Shown: positions 1-8,123 of the stretch, piece by piece
Layout: each line of letters opens with the position of its first letter
Numbering within the stretch: the stretch's first letter is position 1
Source: Alphaproteobacteria bacterium
GTDB lineage: Bacteria > Pseudomonadota > Alphaproteobacteria > UBA2966
Reading direction: 5' to 3'
Length of the DNA stretch: 64,000 nt
Assembly (NCBI GenBank): GCA_018654745.1
Contig: JABILA010000105.1
Coordinates: 62,001-126,000, forward strand
Translations under genes and position numbers: made by a program
Notes under the pieces: generated by a model
Seen by the model: only the letters and a program-made list of their open reading frames with translations
Told to the model about the DNA's origin: nothing
Databases searched by the model: none

Positions 1-1434
1 GATGGTTATGCCTGGATGATCAATAGCTTTGGCCAACTTGTTGTGGCGCTTTTCAGACATGTCCATGTGGATATTGGGTTGGTCACTGGGCCGGCCCATA
101 TCGTTATGCTCAAGACCCGTGACCGTATGGATGCCTCCGAGTTGACCCGGAATGGCGCGCGGGCTAATGCCGTCATCCGTGGTGGCAAAGCGCTGGTATT
201 TTTCGTCGGCCTTGCCCTTCACCATGGGCTTGCTCATATTTGGTTCAAACTGCTCATCAGGTGAAACAACTACCGTCTCGTAGCGGTTCGAGAGATAGAG
301 GTCCAGCAAGACGATAACCGGTGTCTGGTATCGTTCAGCCATCTCAAAGGCCTTGCCGGCACAACGCCAGCAGCCTTCAACATTGGTCGGGGCCAATACA
401 ATGCGTTGGGCATCACCGGAGCCACCAAATACAGCCAGATTAAGATCGGATTGCTCGGTCTTGGTCGGCATGCCCGTTGAGGGGCCGCCCCGTTGCGAAA
501 CGAATATGACCGCAGGGACTTCTGCCATGACACTCAGGCCCAGCATTTCCGCCATCAGTGCCAGACCGGGACCAGAAGTTGCTGTGGCCGAACGAACACC
601 GGCATAACCAGCACCAATTGTTGCCGCAATTGCGGAGATTTCGTCTTCTGTCTGCAGGGCACGTTTACCGCGCTTGGGCATTTCAGAAACCAGGCGTTCC
701 ATGATCGTCGTCGCAGGCGTAATCGGATAGCCAAAATAGGCTTCGATGCCTGCATCCAGACAACCTTCGACCACGGCGGAGTTTCCGCTCAGCATGCGGG
801 CTTCGTGTTTTGCCTTTGCCGGTGGCTCGCCAATGGAAATTTCATCGAACAGAAATTCCCCGGCACCCAAATCAAAGCCTGCATCAAAGGCGGCTGTGTT
901 GTCTGTCGTCACGGCGGCTGGTTTGGTTTTGAACTTGCGGGCGATGATGGTGTGAAAGACGTCCTGCTGCAGTCCATACAATCCAGCGACAAATCCCAGG
1001 GCCACCATGTTACGGCCACGGTTGCTACCTGTGGCGCGTTCCGAGATTTCGCGGATCGGCAAGGCGTAGGGGATTTGACCGGGCTGCAGGTGACCAGAAA
1101 TATGTTCACCTTCCGCCATCAAGCTCATGGGGGCGTTGTCATAGATCACGGCACCAAAATCACGCACTTCCGAGGCGTGGGGAATGGCGTGGCTGTCATC
1201 CAGCGAGACCAGGATATCCGTCTGCTGTTTCATGGAATAAACTTGCTCGCCGGTGACCCGGGTGCGCGAGACACATTTACCGAAGCCGCGAATTTCCGCT
1301 GGATACTGGTCAAAGGCAATGACTCTGTAGCCTGCCATGGCCATGGCCTGTTTGAGAATGTCGCCGACAGCAATGGTGCCATCACCGGCTGAGCCACAAA
1401 AAGCGATCTGGAGGTCGGTGCCGTTTATCGTCAC
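1..1434 (-). CDS. korA: 2-oxoacid:ferredoxin oxidoreductase, alpha subunit (gamma-alpha fusion), 3' end off window
   Basis: The minus-strand frame is open from a GTG at 1434 to the window edge, giving 478 residues and no stop, so the C-terminus is missing. The first ~190 residues match the gamma domain (starts MTINGTDLQIAFCGSAGDG, with a GFGKCVSRTRVTG stretch). The alpha domain follows, with the family hallmark GCLDAGIEAYFGYPITPAT and then QTEDEISAIAA. Such enzymes oxidatively decarboxylate 2-oxoglutarate or a related 2-oxoacid to the acyl-CoA and reduce ferredoxin. The GTG overlaps the TGA of the upstream flavoprotein (GTGA), so the two are translationally coupled. The TPP-binding beta subunit (KorB) is expected beyond position 1. 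The substrate is inferred; pyruvate or a branched-chain 2-oxoacid is possible. Confidence 0.88.
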   Translation of the reverse strand, partial: MTINGTDLQIAFCGSAGDGTIAVGDILKQAMAMAGYRVIAFDQYPAEIRGFGKCVSRTRVTGEQVYSMKQQTDILVSLDDSHAIPHASEVRDFGAVIYDNAPMSLMAEGEHISGHLQPGQIPYALPIREISERATGSNRGRNMVALGFVAGLYGLQQDVFHTIIARKFKTKPAAVTTDNTAAFDAGFDLGAGEFLFDEISIGEPPAKAKHEARMLSGNSAVVEGCLDAGIEAYFGYPITPATTIMERLVSEMPKRGKRALQTEDEISAIAATIGAGYAGVRSATATSGPGLALMAEMLGLSVMAEVPAVIFVSQRGGPSTGMPTKTEQSDLNLAVFGGSGDAQRIVLAPTNVEGCWRCAGKAFEMAERYQTPVIVLLDLYLSNRYETVVVSPDEQFEPNMSKPMVKGKADEKYQRFATTDDGISPRAIPGQLGGIHTVTGLEHNDMGRPSDQPNIHMDMSEKRHNKLAKAIDHPGITI

Positions 1435-2465
1435 GCGCTGTACTCCCAAAACGGCGAATCAATGCTGCCGTCGTCCTTGATAATCAAATGTTCGTCGACC
1501 TCTGTTTCAAAAGGTACTTCTTCGCCCATCATGTTGCGGGCCGAAATCTCGCCCATTTTGCGGACATTTCGCCAGCCATAATAGAACCGGTAACCGTTGC
1601 TTTCCTGCTCCCAGATCTGGCAAACATCGCCAGCGGCATAAATTTCATCGCGTGTTGTTTTCAGTTGTGGATTGACCAACAAGCCGCGTTCGATATCTAC
1701 GCCTGCGGTACTCATGAAGTCGACCATGGGGGCGAGGCCGTATTGGGTCACAACAACATCGGCTGCCACAGTTTCGCCGCTGACAAACACGACACGTCGG
1801 GCAGCAGCACTGCCGGTCGTATCCTCAATGCGTTCAACCTCTCCGTGGTTGATAACTTCCATGCCCATGGTTTCCAGGGCCGAAAGATATTTCGGACGTT
1901 CTTCTGCTGAAATTTCGTGTGGCCAGAAAGTTCTGTCGCCAGGCACGACCGTCACGTGGTATCCGGTTTCGATCAATGTACGCGCAAGATCCAGGCCAAT
2001 CATATCACCGCCCAGCATGACCACACGCCCGCCCTTGGGCAGGTCCCTGTACATACCCATGGCTGAACGATACGTGGTAAATTGATGTGTCAGATGGGCC
2101 GTTTCCTGCAAACGTTCTGGCAAATAGCCCGAACCGCCCGTGGCGACCAGCAACTGATCGAAGCTGACTTCCTCACGATGGGCAAGAACCAGTTTACGTC
2201 GTTCCGTATCAACATCGGCGACGATGCTTTTGCGACGCAAAGTAATATTGTTGTCGGAAAAATACTCAGGCGGGTTTTCAAGATAATCTCGCCAATCCTG
2301 ACGGCCTTTAAAGACGTCAGGCAGCTCGTAACGATTGTAAAAAAGCAACGGTCCAGCCGAAATGATGCTGATGCGGCAGTCCTTGTCTTTTTCGCGCAGG
2401 ATTTCAGCGGCGCGATTACCTGCGACGCCGTTACCAATAATAACCAGATGGGGTGCGGAACTCAT
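1431..2465 (-). CDS. NAD(P)/FAD-dependent pyridine nucleotide-disulfide-type oxidoreductase
   Basis: 344 residues. An N-terminal FAD-binding Rossmann motif (VIIGNGVAGNRAAEIL, residues ~8-23) is followed by an ATGGSG motif, a second dinucleotide fold (VVMLGGDMIGLDLARTLI) and the FAD motif IYAAGDVCQIWE. This is the layout of rubredoxin/ferredoxin reductase and NirB-type reductases; no redox-active CxxxxC disulfide is evident. The ATG directly abuts the TAA of the GltD-like gene, and the TGA overlaps korA, so three genes form one operon. Context suggests that it moves electrons between the Kor ferredoxin site and NAD(P)H. The partner and direction are inferred. Confidence 0.8.
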   Translation of the reverse strand: MSSAPHLVIIGNGVAGNRAAEILREKDKDCRISIISAGPLLFYNRYELPDVFKGRQDWRDYLENPPEYFSDNNITLRRKSIVADVDTERRKLVLAHREEVSFDQLLVATGGSGYLPERLQETAHLTHQFTTYRSAMGMYRDLPKGGRVVMLGGDMIGLDLARTLIETGYHVTVVPGDRTFWPHEISAEERPKYLSALETMGMEVINHGEVERIEDTTGSAAARRVVFVSGETVAADVVVTQYGLAPMVDFMSTAGVDIERGLLVNPQLKTTRDEIYAAGDVCQIWEQESNGYRFYYGWRNVRKMGEISARNMMGEEVPFETEVDEHLIIKDDGSIDSPFWEYSA

Positions 2466-4328
2466 TTATACGTCCTGGTAGAAGATTTCCTGTTTGACTA
2501 TGGAGATGCATTTGGTCGGGCAGACCATAAAGCAGGCTCCACAGCGAATGCATTCGTCGTTGTCGATCCAGATGGCACCGACCTTGTCCCACTGCTTGGT
2601 TTCCTGCAGATCGCCGTAGGTGCCGTCATCCTTGATTTCGACGCCCGACACCAGTTTGATGCAATCCCGTGGGGCAACATCAATGCAAGCCCGGCAGTAT
2701 ATGCAGTTGTCGACATCGATCTCATATTTCATATGGCAAAGGTAGCAACGCTTTGCTTCCTCATGTGCCATCTCTTTCTCGAAGCCGGTTTCAGCTTCTA
2801 TTACCAGATCCTTGAAGCGAGTGGCCATAGGTTCGGTCGGAATGTGCTGGCGCGGAATGAAATCATAGGCGCGTTCACGCAAGGGGCCTTCAACCGGTTC
2901 GATCTTGACCACTTTCTTGCGACGCTCCCGGTTCATCAACCAGGTGTCCAGCTTGATCGCAGTTTCACGGCCGTGGCCGACAGCCTCGACAACCGTGGTG
3001 GCACCACTGACAAAATCACCGGCGGCAAACAAACCATCAACCGAGGTCATGCCGTTTTCGCCAACACGCACATTGTGCCAGCGATCGAGACCAACATCGA
3101 TGTCCATGCAGTCGTTGATCGTCTTTTGACCAATAGCAACCAGGACCGTGTCGCAGGGCTCGATAAATTCAGAACCTTCAATTGGAACAGCTTCACGCCG
3201 ACCATTGGCGCGATATCCACCGAGGCGGTTCTGCACAAATTTCACGCCTGTGACATTGCCATCAGCATCGCGTTCAAGACCGACCGGGGTGCGCAAACCA
3301 AGGATTTTTACACCTTCGCGTTTGGATTCGAAAATTTCCTCATGTGTGACCGGGATGTATTTTTCCGTCGTACGGATGTGTACTGAAACGTCTTCGGCGC
3401 CCAGGCGCAGGGCGACACGAGAACAATCAAGGGCGGTAAAACCGGCACCAATGACAGCAACGCGTTTGCCGACGACCTTGTCTTCGCCACGATGAAGTTC
3501 TGTCAGGAAATCCAGGCCATATTCGGCATTGGGTGCCTCCAGAACCGGATCAATATCGCCCTCCGACAAACCTTTCAGGGGCAAAGGGATCGCCAGCATG
3601 CAGCCCATGGCCATCAGGACAGCGTCATAATCCTTCATCAATTGTGACAGTTTGGTATCGTCAGGTCCGGTGCCCATGTTGATGCCGGTCTTCACCTGGA
3701 CGCCAAGACGGGTCGAGTTGTGGACTTCAACATCCAGCACATCACGCGGCAGGCGGAAGACCGGAATGCCATAATATAACATACCTCCGGCGACATCTTC
3801 GCGTTCCAGAATGGTGACTTGATGCCCAAGCATGGAAAGATCGTGCGCTGCTGACAGACCGGCAGGACCGGCGCCAATGATACAGACTTTTTTGCCCGAA
3901 GGTGCATACAGGTTTTCGGTAATGCGGTGGCCGTCAGTCTTGAGATCAGCTGCCGCCCGTTTCAAGTGACAAATGTTGACCGGATCGCCGTTGCCAGCCC
4001 AGCCGTGACGGCAGGCATCTTCACACGGGCGCGAACAAATCCGCCCAAGCGTTCCAGGCAGCACATTTGCCATGCGGTTGATTTCATAGGAGCGACCGTA
4101 TCGTTCCTCTACAATCGTGTGGATATAGGCCGGGACATTTGTATCTGCCGGGCAGGCCGCCTGGCAGGGAACGTTTTCGCGAACCCAGCCGACATCGCGG
4201 GGGTCCGTTGAAAATCGAACCGGTGTGACGACCCGTCGTCCATAGGATTGTGTGGTAGAAAAATCTTCGCCTTCGTCGACGTAGACCTTACGCGATTTGT
4301 TATCCGCGTCAGTCTGGTGCTCGGACAT
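2466..4328 (-). CDS. GltD-like NAD(P)-binding flavoprotein with N- and C-terminal Fe-S domains (KorC-like)
   Basis: 620 residues from the ATG at 4328, which has AGGA 8 bp upstream; a TTG at 4346 would add six residues. Order: N-terminal Fe-S domain of the glutamate-synthase small-subunit/DPD type (NVPCQAACPADTNVPAY near residue 52; CSRPCEDACRHG); FAD fold (IIGAGPAGLSAAHDLSMLG); NAD(P) fold (VAVIGAGFTALDCSRVALRLGA); and a C-terminal 2[4Fe-4S] ferredoxin domain. In that domain Cys593/596/599/603 are intact, but the first motif reads C542-x2-C545-x2-C548-x3-Ala552, with a Cys at 556. It is the first gene of the kor operon. Similar flavoprotein subunits turn Kor enzymes into NAD(P)-reducing complexes (as I recall, described for Azoarcus 2-oxoglutarate:NADP+ oxidoreductase). 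I infer the same role here. Confidence 0.82.
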   Translation of the reverse strand: MSEHQTDADNKSRKVYVDEGEDFSTTQSYGRRVVTPVRFSTDPRDVGWVRENVPCQAACPADTNVPAYIHTIVEERYGRSYEINRMANVLPGTLGRICSRPCEDACRHGWAGNGDPVNICHLKRAAADLKTDGHRITENLYAPSGKKVCIIGAGPAGLSAAHDLSMLGHQVTILEREDVAGGMLYYGIPVFRLPRDVLDVEVHNSTRLGVQVKTGINMGTGPDDTKLSQLMKDYDAVLMAMGCMLAIPLPLKGLSEGDIDPVLEAPNAEYGLDFLTELHRGEDKVVGKRVAVIGAGFTALDCSRVALRLGAEDVSVHIRTTEKYIPVTHEEIFESKREGVKILGLRTPVGLERDADGNVTGVKFVQNRLGGYRANGRREAVPIEGSEFIEPCDTVLVAIGQKTINDCMDIDVGLDRWHNVRVGENGMTSVDGLFAAGDFVSGATTVVEAVGHGRETAIKLDTWLMNRERRKKVVKIEPVEGPLRERAYDFIPRQHIPTEPMATRFKDLVIEAETGFEKEMAHEEAKRCYLCHMKYEIDVDNCIYCRACIDVAPRDCIKLVSGVEIKDDGTYGDLQETKQWDKVGAIWIDNDECIRCGACFMVCPTKCISIVKQEIFYQDV

Positions 4329-4502
4329 GCCGATTCCTGTACTCAAATTCAGTTCAAAAAACCCGGAATTTCGGGCGTGCTATCCTCAAGTAATCGTACT
4401 ATTGACGATATCCAGATTCCCTGGTGGAAGGCAACTGGCTAAGAGCGTTATTTTTTGATTTCTTGTTTATTAGGAGTTTCTAAAATAATGAAAATTAAAG
4501 CT

Positions 4503-4526
4503 GCCTGATCAACCTCGTGGTCAGGC
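4503..4526 (-). terminator. Rho-independent terminator downstream of the GST gene
   Basis: The 9-bp arms 4503-4511 and 4518-4526 pair with one G-U and a 6-nt loop. On the minus strand the stem is followed by AGCTTTAATTTT, so it would stop transcripts of the GST gene, whose stop codon is at 4542. The plus-strand side is also T-rich (gttctttatt). The rest of the 4347-4541 gap is AT-rich and must hold the promoter of the kor operon; I could not assign -35/-10 boxes with confidence. Confidence 0.6.
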
Positions 4527-4541
4527 GTTCTTTATTGTCTT

Positions 4542-5201
4542 TCAAATTCCAACTTCTTCACCGGGAATAGTCCAGGATTCCTGGTCGCTGGCATCGCGCC
4601 ACCAGACCATGCCTTCACTGGTCCAGACGGCATCTGACCAGGATTGCAATCTGTCGTTCAGATCAATTCCATATGTGTGAAATCGCGAAACCAGTGGTGC
4701 GAACATCGCGTCTGCCGCGCAAAATTCTCCAAACAAAAAGGGTCCACCAGCGATATTGCGATCAAGGCAGCTTTGCCACAGCGCCAATATCCGTTCAATG
4801 TCGACCTCGGCCGCCGGGGACAAATCGACTTTTCTGTTGGTGGCACGAATATTCATGGGGATTTCACTACGCAAAGCCGCGAAACCCGAATGCATTTCAG
4901 CACTGACCGAACGTGCCATGGCCCTGTCGGCAGCATTTTCGGGCCACCAGTGGCGGTCCGGGAAAGTTTCTGCCAGATACTCGACAATTGCCAATGTATC
5001 CCAGATCTTCAATTCACCGTGATACAGGACCGGCACACGACCGGCATCAGAATGTTCCCGCAACCGCTGTCGTGTATCCGGCAAATCAAGTGGAACCATC
5101 TCTTCGCGAAATTCCAGTCCCGCCTGTCGCATAGCCAGCCATGCCCTTAGGGACCAGGAGGAATAGTTTCTGTTGCCAATGATCAGTTTAAGTTCTGGCA
5201 T
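4542..5201 (-). CDS. Glutathione S-transferase family protein
   Basis: 219 residues from the ATG at 5201. The N-terminal thioredoxin-like domain reads LIIGNRNYSSWSLRAWLAMRQAG with SS(W)S in the catalytic serine region. It is followed by GRVPVLYHGELKIWDTLAIVEYLAE, the cis-Pro (VPVL) and the glutathione gamma-Glu contact segment. An all-alpha C-terminal domain follows from about residue 85 (FCAADAMFAPLVSRF). Length is normal for a bacterial cytosolic GST. The gene is transcribed away from the aminopeptidase gene, across a 138-bp shared upstream region. The substrate is unknown. Confidence 0.85.
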   Translation of the reverse strand: MPELKLIIGNRNYSSWSLRAWLAMRQAGLEFREEMVPLDLPDTRQRLREHSDAGRVPVLYHGELKIWDTLAIVEYLAETFPDRHWWPENAADRAMARSVSAEMHSGFAALRSEIPMNIRATNRKVDLSPAAEVDIERILALWQSCLDRNIAGGPFLFGEFCAADAMFAPLVSRFHTYGIDLNDRLQSWSDAVWTSEGMVWWRDASDQESWTIPGEEVGI

Positions 5202-5339
5202 GCGCGGTTGGTCCTTATAAACGCAGGGGTGAGGGATCAAGAAAATTCCTGCAACTGTGCGACAAGCGTCTGGTGGACATGGTAAACATGCCAGAAGAAA
5301 AACAAAGTCCAAAACGATATCAATACTGGGGAGCGGCCC

Positions 5340-6719
5340 GTGGGTTCCATCACAAATCTTGTCGGCAAATCCGAAAATCCGGTTTCATTATATCTGGTCA
5401 AGGCGGATGCCTTTGACGGATGGTTGTCTGACCAGTCGCCCGAAACGCAGAACTGGGTCTCTGCAGCCGGTTTCAAGGCGAAGTCAGGTGCCGCACTGTT
5501 GTTGCCGGATGGTGATGGCAATGCATCGACGGCTGTTGCCTGTCACGATGACGCAAGTGATATCTGGACATGGTCGGCCATCGCCGAAAAACTGCCGGCA
5601 GCGGATTATCAACTGCAAACAAACGACGTCAATGCGGACGACCTGGCACTTGGCTGGGCCTTGGCCGCCTATCGGTTTGACCGTTACCTCAAGGATGAAC
5701 CGACGGCGCGGGCACAGCTGGTCTGGCCTGCGTCCTGTAATCAGACATCTGTAGAAGCCAGCTATTCAGCGATTGCCTTGACGCGGGACCTGGTGAATAC
5801 ACCAGCGGCAGATATGGGACCTGCAGAGCTGGCGGCATCCGCAAAAACCCTGAGTGACGCACATGGTGGAACATACCGCGAAGTGGTTGGTGATGACTTG
5901 CTGGTCGAAAATTATCCGATGATCCACGCTGTTGGTCGCGCCAGTGATCAGGCGCCGCGTTTGATCGATTTCGTCTGGGGGGAGGAAAGCCAGCCAAAGG
6001 TAACGCTGGTTGGCAAAGGTGTTTGTTTCGATTCAGGTGGCCTTGATTTGAAATCCGCCAGTGGTATGGAGATCATGAAAAAAGATATGGGGGGTGCAGC
6101 AACAGTACTGGGCCTGGCCAGCATGATCATGGCCGCCAAATTACCGATCCGACTACGTGTACTGATTCCAGCAGTAGAAAATGCTGTGTCGAGTAATGCA
6201 TTTCGGCCCGGCGATATTCTGACAAGTCGCAAGGGGCTGACGGTTGAAATCGGCAATACAGATGCCGAAGGCCGTCTGGTTCTGGCGGATGCGCTGGCCG
6301 ATGCCACCGATGAAGACCCGGACTTGCTGATTGACTGCGCGACATTGACCGGTGCGGCCAGAGTGGCACTGGGTCCGGAACTGCCAGCCTTTTTTACCGA
6401 CGATGAAGAACTTGCGGATGATCTGTCAGCGCAATCCAGGGCAATTTCCGATCCGTTTTGGCGATTGCCCTTGTGGGGAAACTACCGCGACATGTTTGAT
6501 ACCCGGATGGCCGACATTAATAATGCGGGCGCCGGTGGCTTTGCTGGTGCCATTACAGCCGCCCTGTTTTTGCAGTATTTTACCGAAACTGCGCGAAGCT
6601 GGGTGCATTTTGATCTTTATGCCTGGAGCAAAAAGGCCCGTCCGGGTCGCCCGGCTGGCGGCGAAGCCCAGGCCATACGCGCCTTGTTCGCCGTTTTGCA
6701 AAAACGCTTTGGTGCCTGA
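5340..6719 (+). CDS. Leucyl aminopeptidase family protein (M17)
   Basis: 459 residues, GTG start with GGGGAG about 8 bp upstream. The C-terminal M17 catalytic domain carries the metal-binding and catalytic signatures GKGVCFDSGGLDLKSASGME, KKDMGGAA and the family hallmark NTDAEGRLVLADAL. The N-terminal domain is short and poorly conserved, as in alphaproteobacterial M17 members. It is a cytosolic, dinuclear metal exopeptidase that releases N-terminal residues during peptide turnover. A MarR-type regulator follows 69 bp downstream on the same strand. All metal ligands appear to be present, so it is probably active. Confidence 0.9.
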   Translation: MGSITNLVGKSENPVSLYLVKADAFDGWLSDQSPETQNWVSAAGFKAKSGAALLLPDGDGNASTAVACHDDASDIWTWSAIAEKLPAADYQLQTNDVNADDLALGWALAAYRFDRYLKDEPTARAQLVWPASCNQTSVEASYSAIALTRDLVNTPAADMGPAELAASAKTLSDAHGGTYREVVGDDLLVENYPMIHAVGRASDQAPRLIDFVWGEESQPKVTLVGKGVCFDSGGLDLKSASGMEIMKKDMGGAATVLGLASMIMAAKLPIRLRVLIPAVENAVSSNAFRPGDILTSRKGLTVEIGNTDAEGRLVLADALADATDEDPDLLIDCATLTGAARVALGPELPAFFTDDEELADDLSAQSRAISDPFWRLPLWGNYRDMFDTRMADINNAGAGGFAGAITAALFLQYFTETARSWVHFDLYAWSKKARPGRPAGGEAQAIRALFAVLQKRFGA

Positions 6720-6732
6720 GCCCGGAGAAGCT

Positions 6733-6747
6733 ATATTGTGACAATAT
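6733..6747. promoter_or_regulatory. Perfect palindrome upstream of marR, candidate operator
   Basis: The sequence ATATTGTGACAATAT has 7-bp perfect arms around a central G. It lies 13 bp after the aminopeptidase stop and about 40 bp before the marR start. MarR-family proteins bind short palindromes with TTG...CAA cores and often repress their own gene, so this is a plausible autoregulatory site. No T-run follows, so a terminator is less likely. Confidence 0.5.
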
Positions 6748-6788
6748 TTCCGGGGGCGAATTAATGTATTTTGAACAGAGTAGTCCCG

Positions 6789-7142
6789 ATGCTTGGTAAT
6801 CTTTCGTCTCAACAAATTCTTGAAATCTGGCGCGATTCGCTGGTCGAAGGTGTCCGCCGCGATGGGCCCGATCTGACGGCGCGGCAACTGGCTTTGATGC
6901 TGACGGTATATCTGAAGCCATTGCCCCATACAGTGCGCAGCCTGTCCGCGGAACTGAACATCGGCAAGCCTGCCGTAACACGGGCCCTGGATGCCCTGAC
7001 CAAATTCAGCTTCCTGCGCCGTATTCCTGATCCTGACGACAAGCGCAGCGTCCAGGTTCAGCGCACAGTCAAAGGTTCAATTTATCTGGTTGAATATGCG
7101 GACCGGGTTGTTGAATCCATCCGGGAAATGGATCAGGGGTGA
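6789..7142 (+). CDS. MarR-family winged-helix transcriptional regulator
   Basis: 117 residues from the ATG at 6789; a TTG at 6771 would add six. The segment PHTVRSLSAELNIGKPAVTRALDALTKFSFLRRI is a clear helix-turn-helix, followed by the wing DPDDKRSVQVQRT typical of MarR proteins. Helices flank both sides (IWRDSLVEGVRRDG at the N-terminus; VEYADRVVESIREM at the C-terminus). The protein is short for MarR but has a complete wHTH. A palindrome just upstream may be its operator. Ligand and regulon are unknown; pepA and the convergent reductase/Yej genes are neighbours rather than demonstrated targets. Confidence 0.8.
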   Translation: MLGNLSSQQILEIWRDSLVEGVRRDGPDLTARQLALMLTVYLKPLPHTVRSLSAELNIGKPAVTRALDALTKFSFLRRIPDPDDKRSVQVQRTVKGSIYLVEYADRVVESIREMDQG

Positions 7143-7174
7143 TCTGACGTGATTCGAATAAAACCGAATACGTC

Positions 7175-8107
7175 CTAGTATCCGCGACCAGCCTCAACGA
7201 CATTCTTGGCAGGCTTACCGGACAGCACGCCCTTGATGTTCTCCAGTATTTGCGGACAGACATCTTCGGGAAATGAATCCGCTGCATTGTGCGGCGTGAT
7301 CGTCACCTTTGGATGACCCCAGTAGGCGTGATCATCGGGCAGGGGCTCGGTATGAAAGACATCCAGAGTTGCTCCTGACAATTTGCCACTGTCCAAAGCT
7401 GCCAGCAGGTCAGCATCCACAACCTGTTGCCCGCGCCCGGCATTGATGAAATAGCTATCGTCTGGTAAATCAGCCAGCATTCGCGCATTGACGATCCCTG
7501 TCGTCTGTTCCGTCAGCGGCAACAGACATACAAGCATTTTCAGACTTTGCAGAAAGGGCGTCAGTTCATCTGCCCCATGGAATGTCGCCACACCGTCAAT
7601 CGACTTGGCACTGCGGCTCCAGCCCGCGACCTTGAAGCCCATGGCCCTGACTTTGTCCGCCGCAAAGAGACCTAGTTCTCCCAGACCCAGAAATCCAATG
7701 GTGGTCGCCGCCGCATCATCCGGGGCGATATAGCGCCATTGTTTGCCGGCCTGAAATTGTTGTGTCTCTGCGAAATGCCGGTGATAGCGCAGGACATGCA
7801 GGACGACATATTCAGCCATGGACCTGGTCAGGCGCGGATCAACAACGCGGGCAATCGGCACGCCCACAGGCAGGTCCGGGTCCTTGAAGATGGCTTCGAC
7901 CCCGGCCCCCAGATTGCAAATAACTTTCAGGTTCGGAAAAGCGGTCAGGCTGCCCTGCACATGATGCCAGACGACGACGGCTTCGATGTCATCAGGGTTG
8001 TCAACATCCGGCCATATTCTGAGATCAAGGTTGGGATCAATAGCAAGAAAACCATCCCGCCAGATTTCCTGGAAATGAAATTCACCAATTTGAATAAGGA
8101 TAGCCAT
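7175..8107 (-). CDS. ghrA: Glyoxylate/hydroxypyruvate reductase A-type D-2-hydroxyacid dehydrogenase
   Basis: 310 residues from the ATG at 8107, with AGAGAAG upstream. The NAD(P)-binding fold has FLGLGELGLFAADKVRAMGFKVAGWSRS (GxGxxG). Catalytic-region motifs include FINAGRGQQVVDADLLAALDSGKLSGATLDVF, the substrate-binding Arg and TPHNAA near the C-terminus. This is the GhrA subgroup, which reduces glyoxylate or hydroxypyruvate with NADPH. It starts 16 bp after yejF, so it is probably the last gene of the Yej operon. The metabolic link to peptide uptake is unclear. Confidence 0.83.
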   Translation of the reverse strand: MAILIQIGEFHFQEIWRDGFLAIDPNLDLRIWPDVDNPDDIEAVVVWHHVQGSLTAFPNLKVICNLGAGVEAIFKDPDLPVGVPIARVVDPRLTRSMAEYVVLHVLRYHRHFAETQQFQAGKQWRYIAPDDAAATTIGFLGLGELGLFAADKVRAMGFKVAGWSRSAKSIDGVATFHGADELTPFLQSLKMLVCLLPLTEQTTGIVNARMLADLPDDSYFINAGRGQQVVDADLLAALDSGKLSGATLDVFHTEPLPDDHAYWGHPKVTITPHNAADSFPEDVCPQILENIKGVLSGKPAKNVVEAGRGY

Positions 8108-8123
8108 GAAATTTCTTCTCTGA

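Noticed and set aside
493-1392. 299-codon open frame on the plus strand
   Set aside because: Antisense to korA, whose minus-strand product has unmistakable Kor motifs over the same DNA.
2082-3386. 434-codon open frame on the plus strand
   Set aside because: It lies fully antisense to the Fe-S flavoprotein and its neighbour, which carry clear conserved motifs. The plus-strand translation shows no family resemblance.
1-4328. Kor operon as evidence for a reductive TCA cycle
   Set aside because: No ATP-citrate lyase or fumarate reductase genes are visible. Ferredoxin-type 2-oxoacid oxidoreductases also run oxidatively in aerobic and denitrifying proteobacteria.
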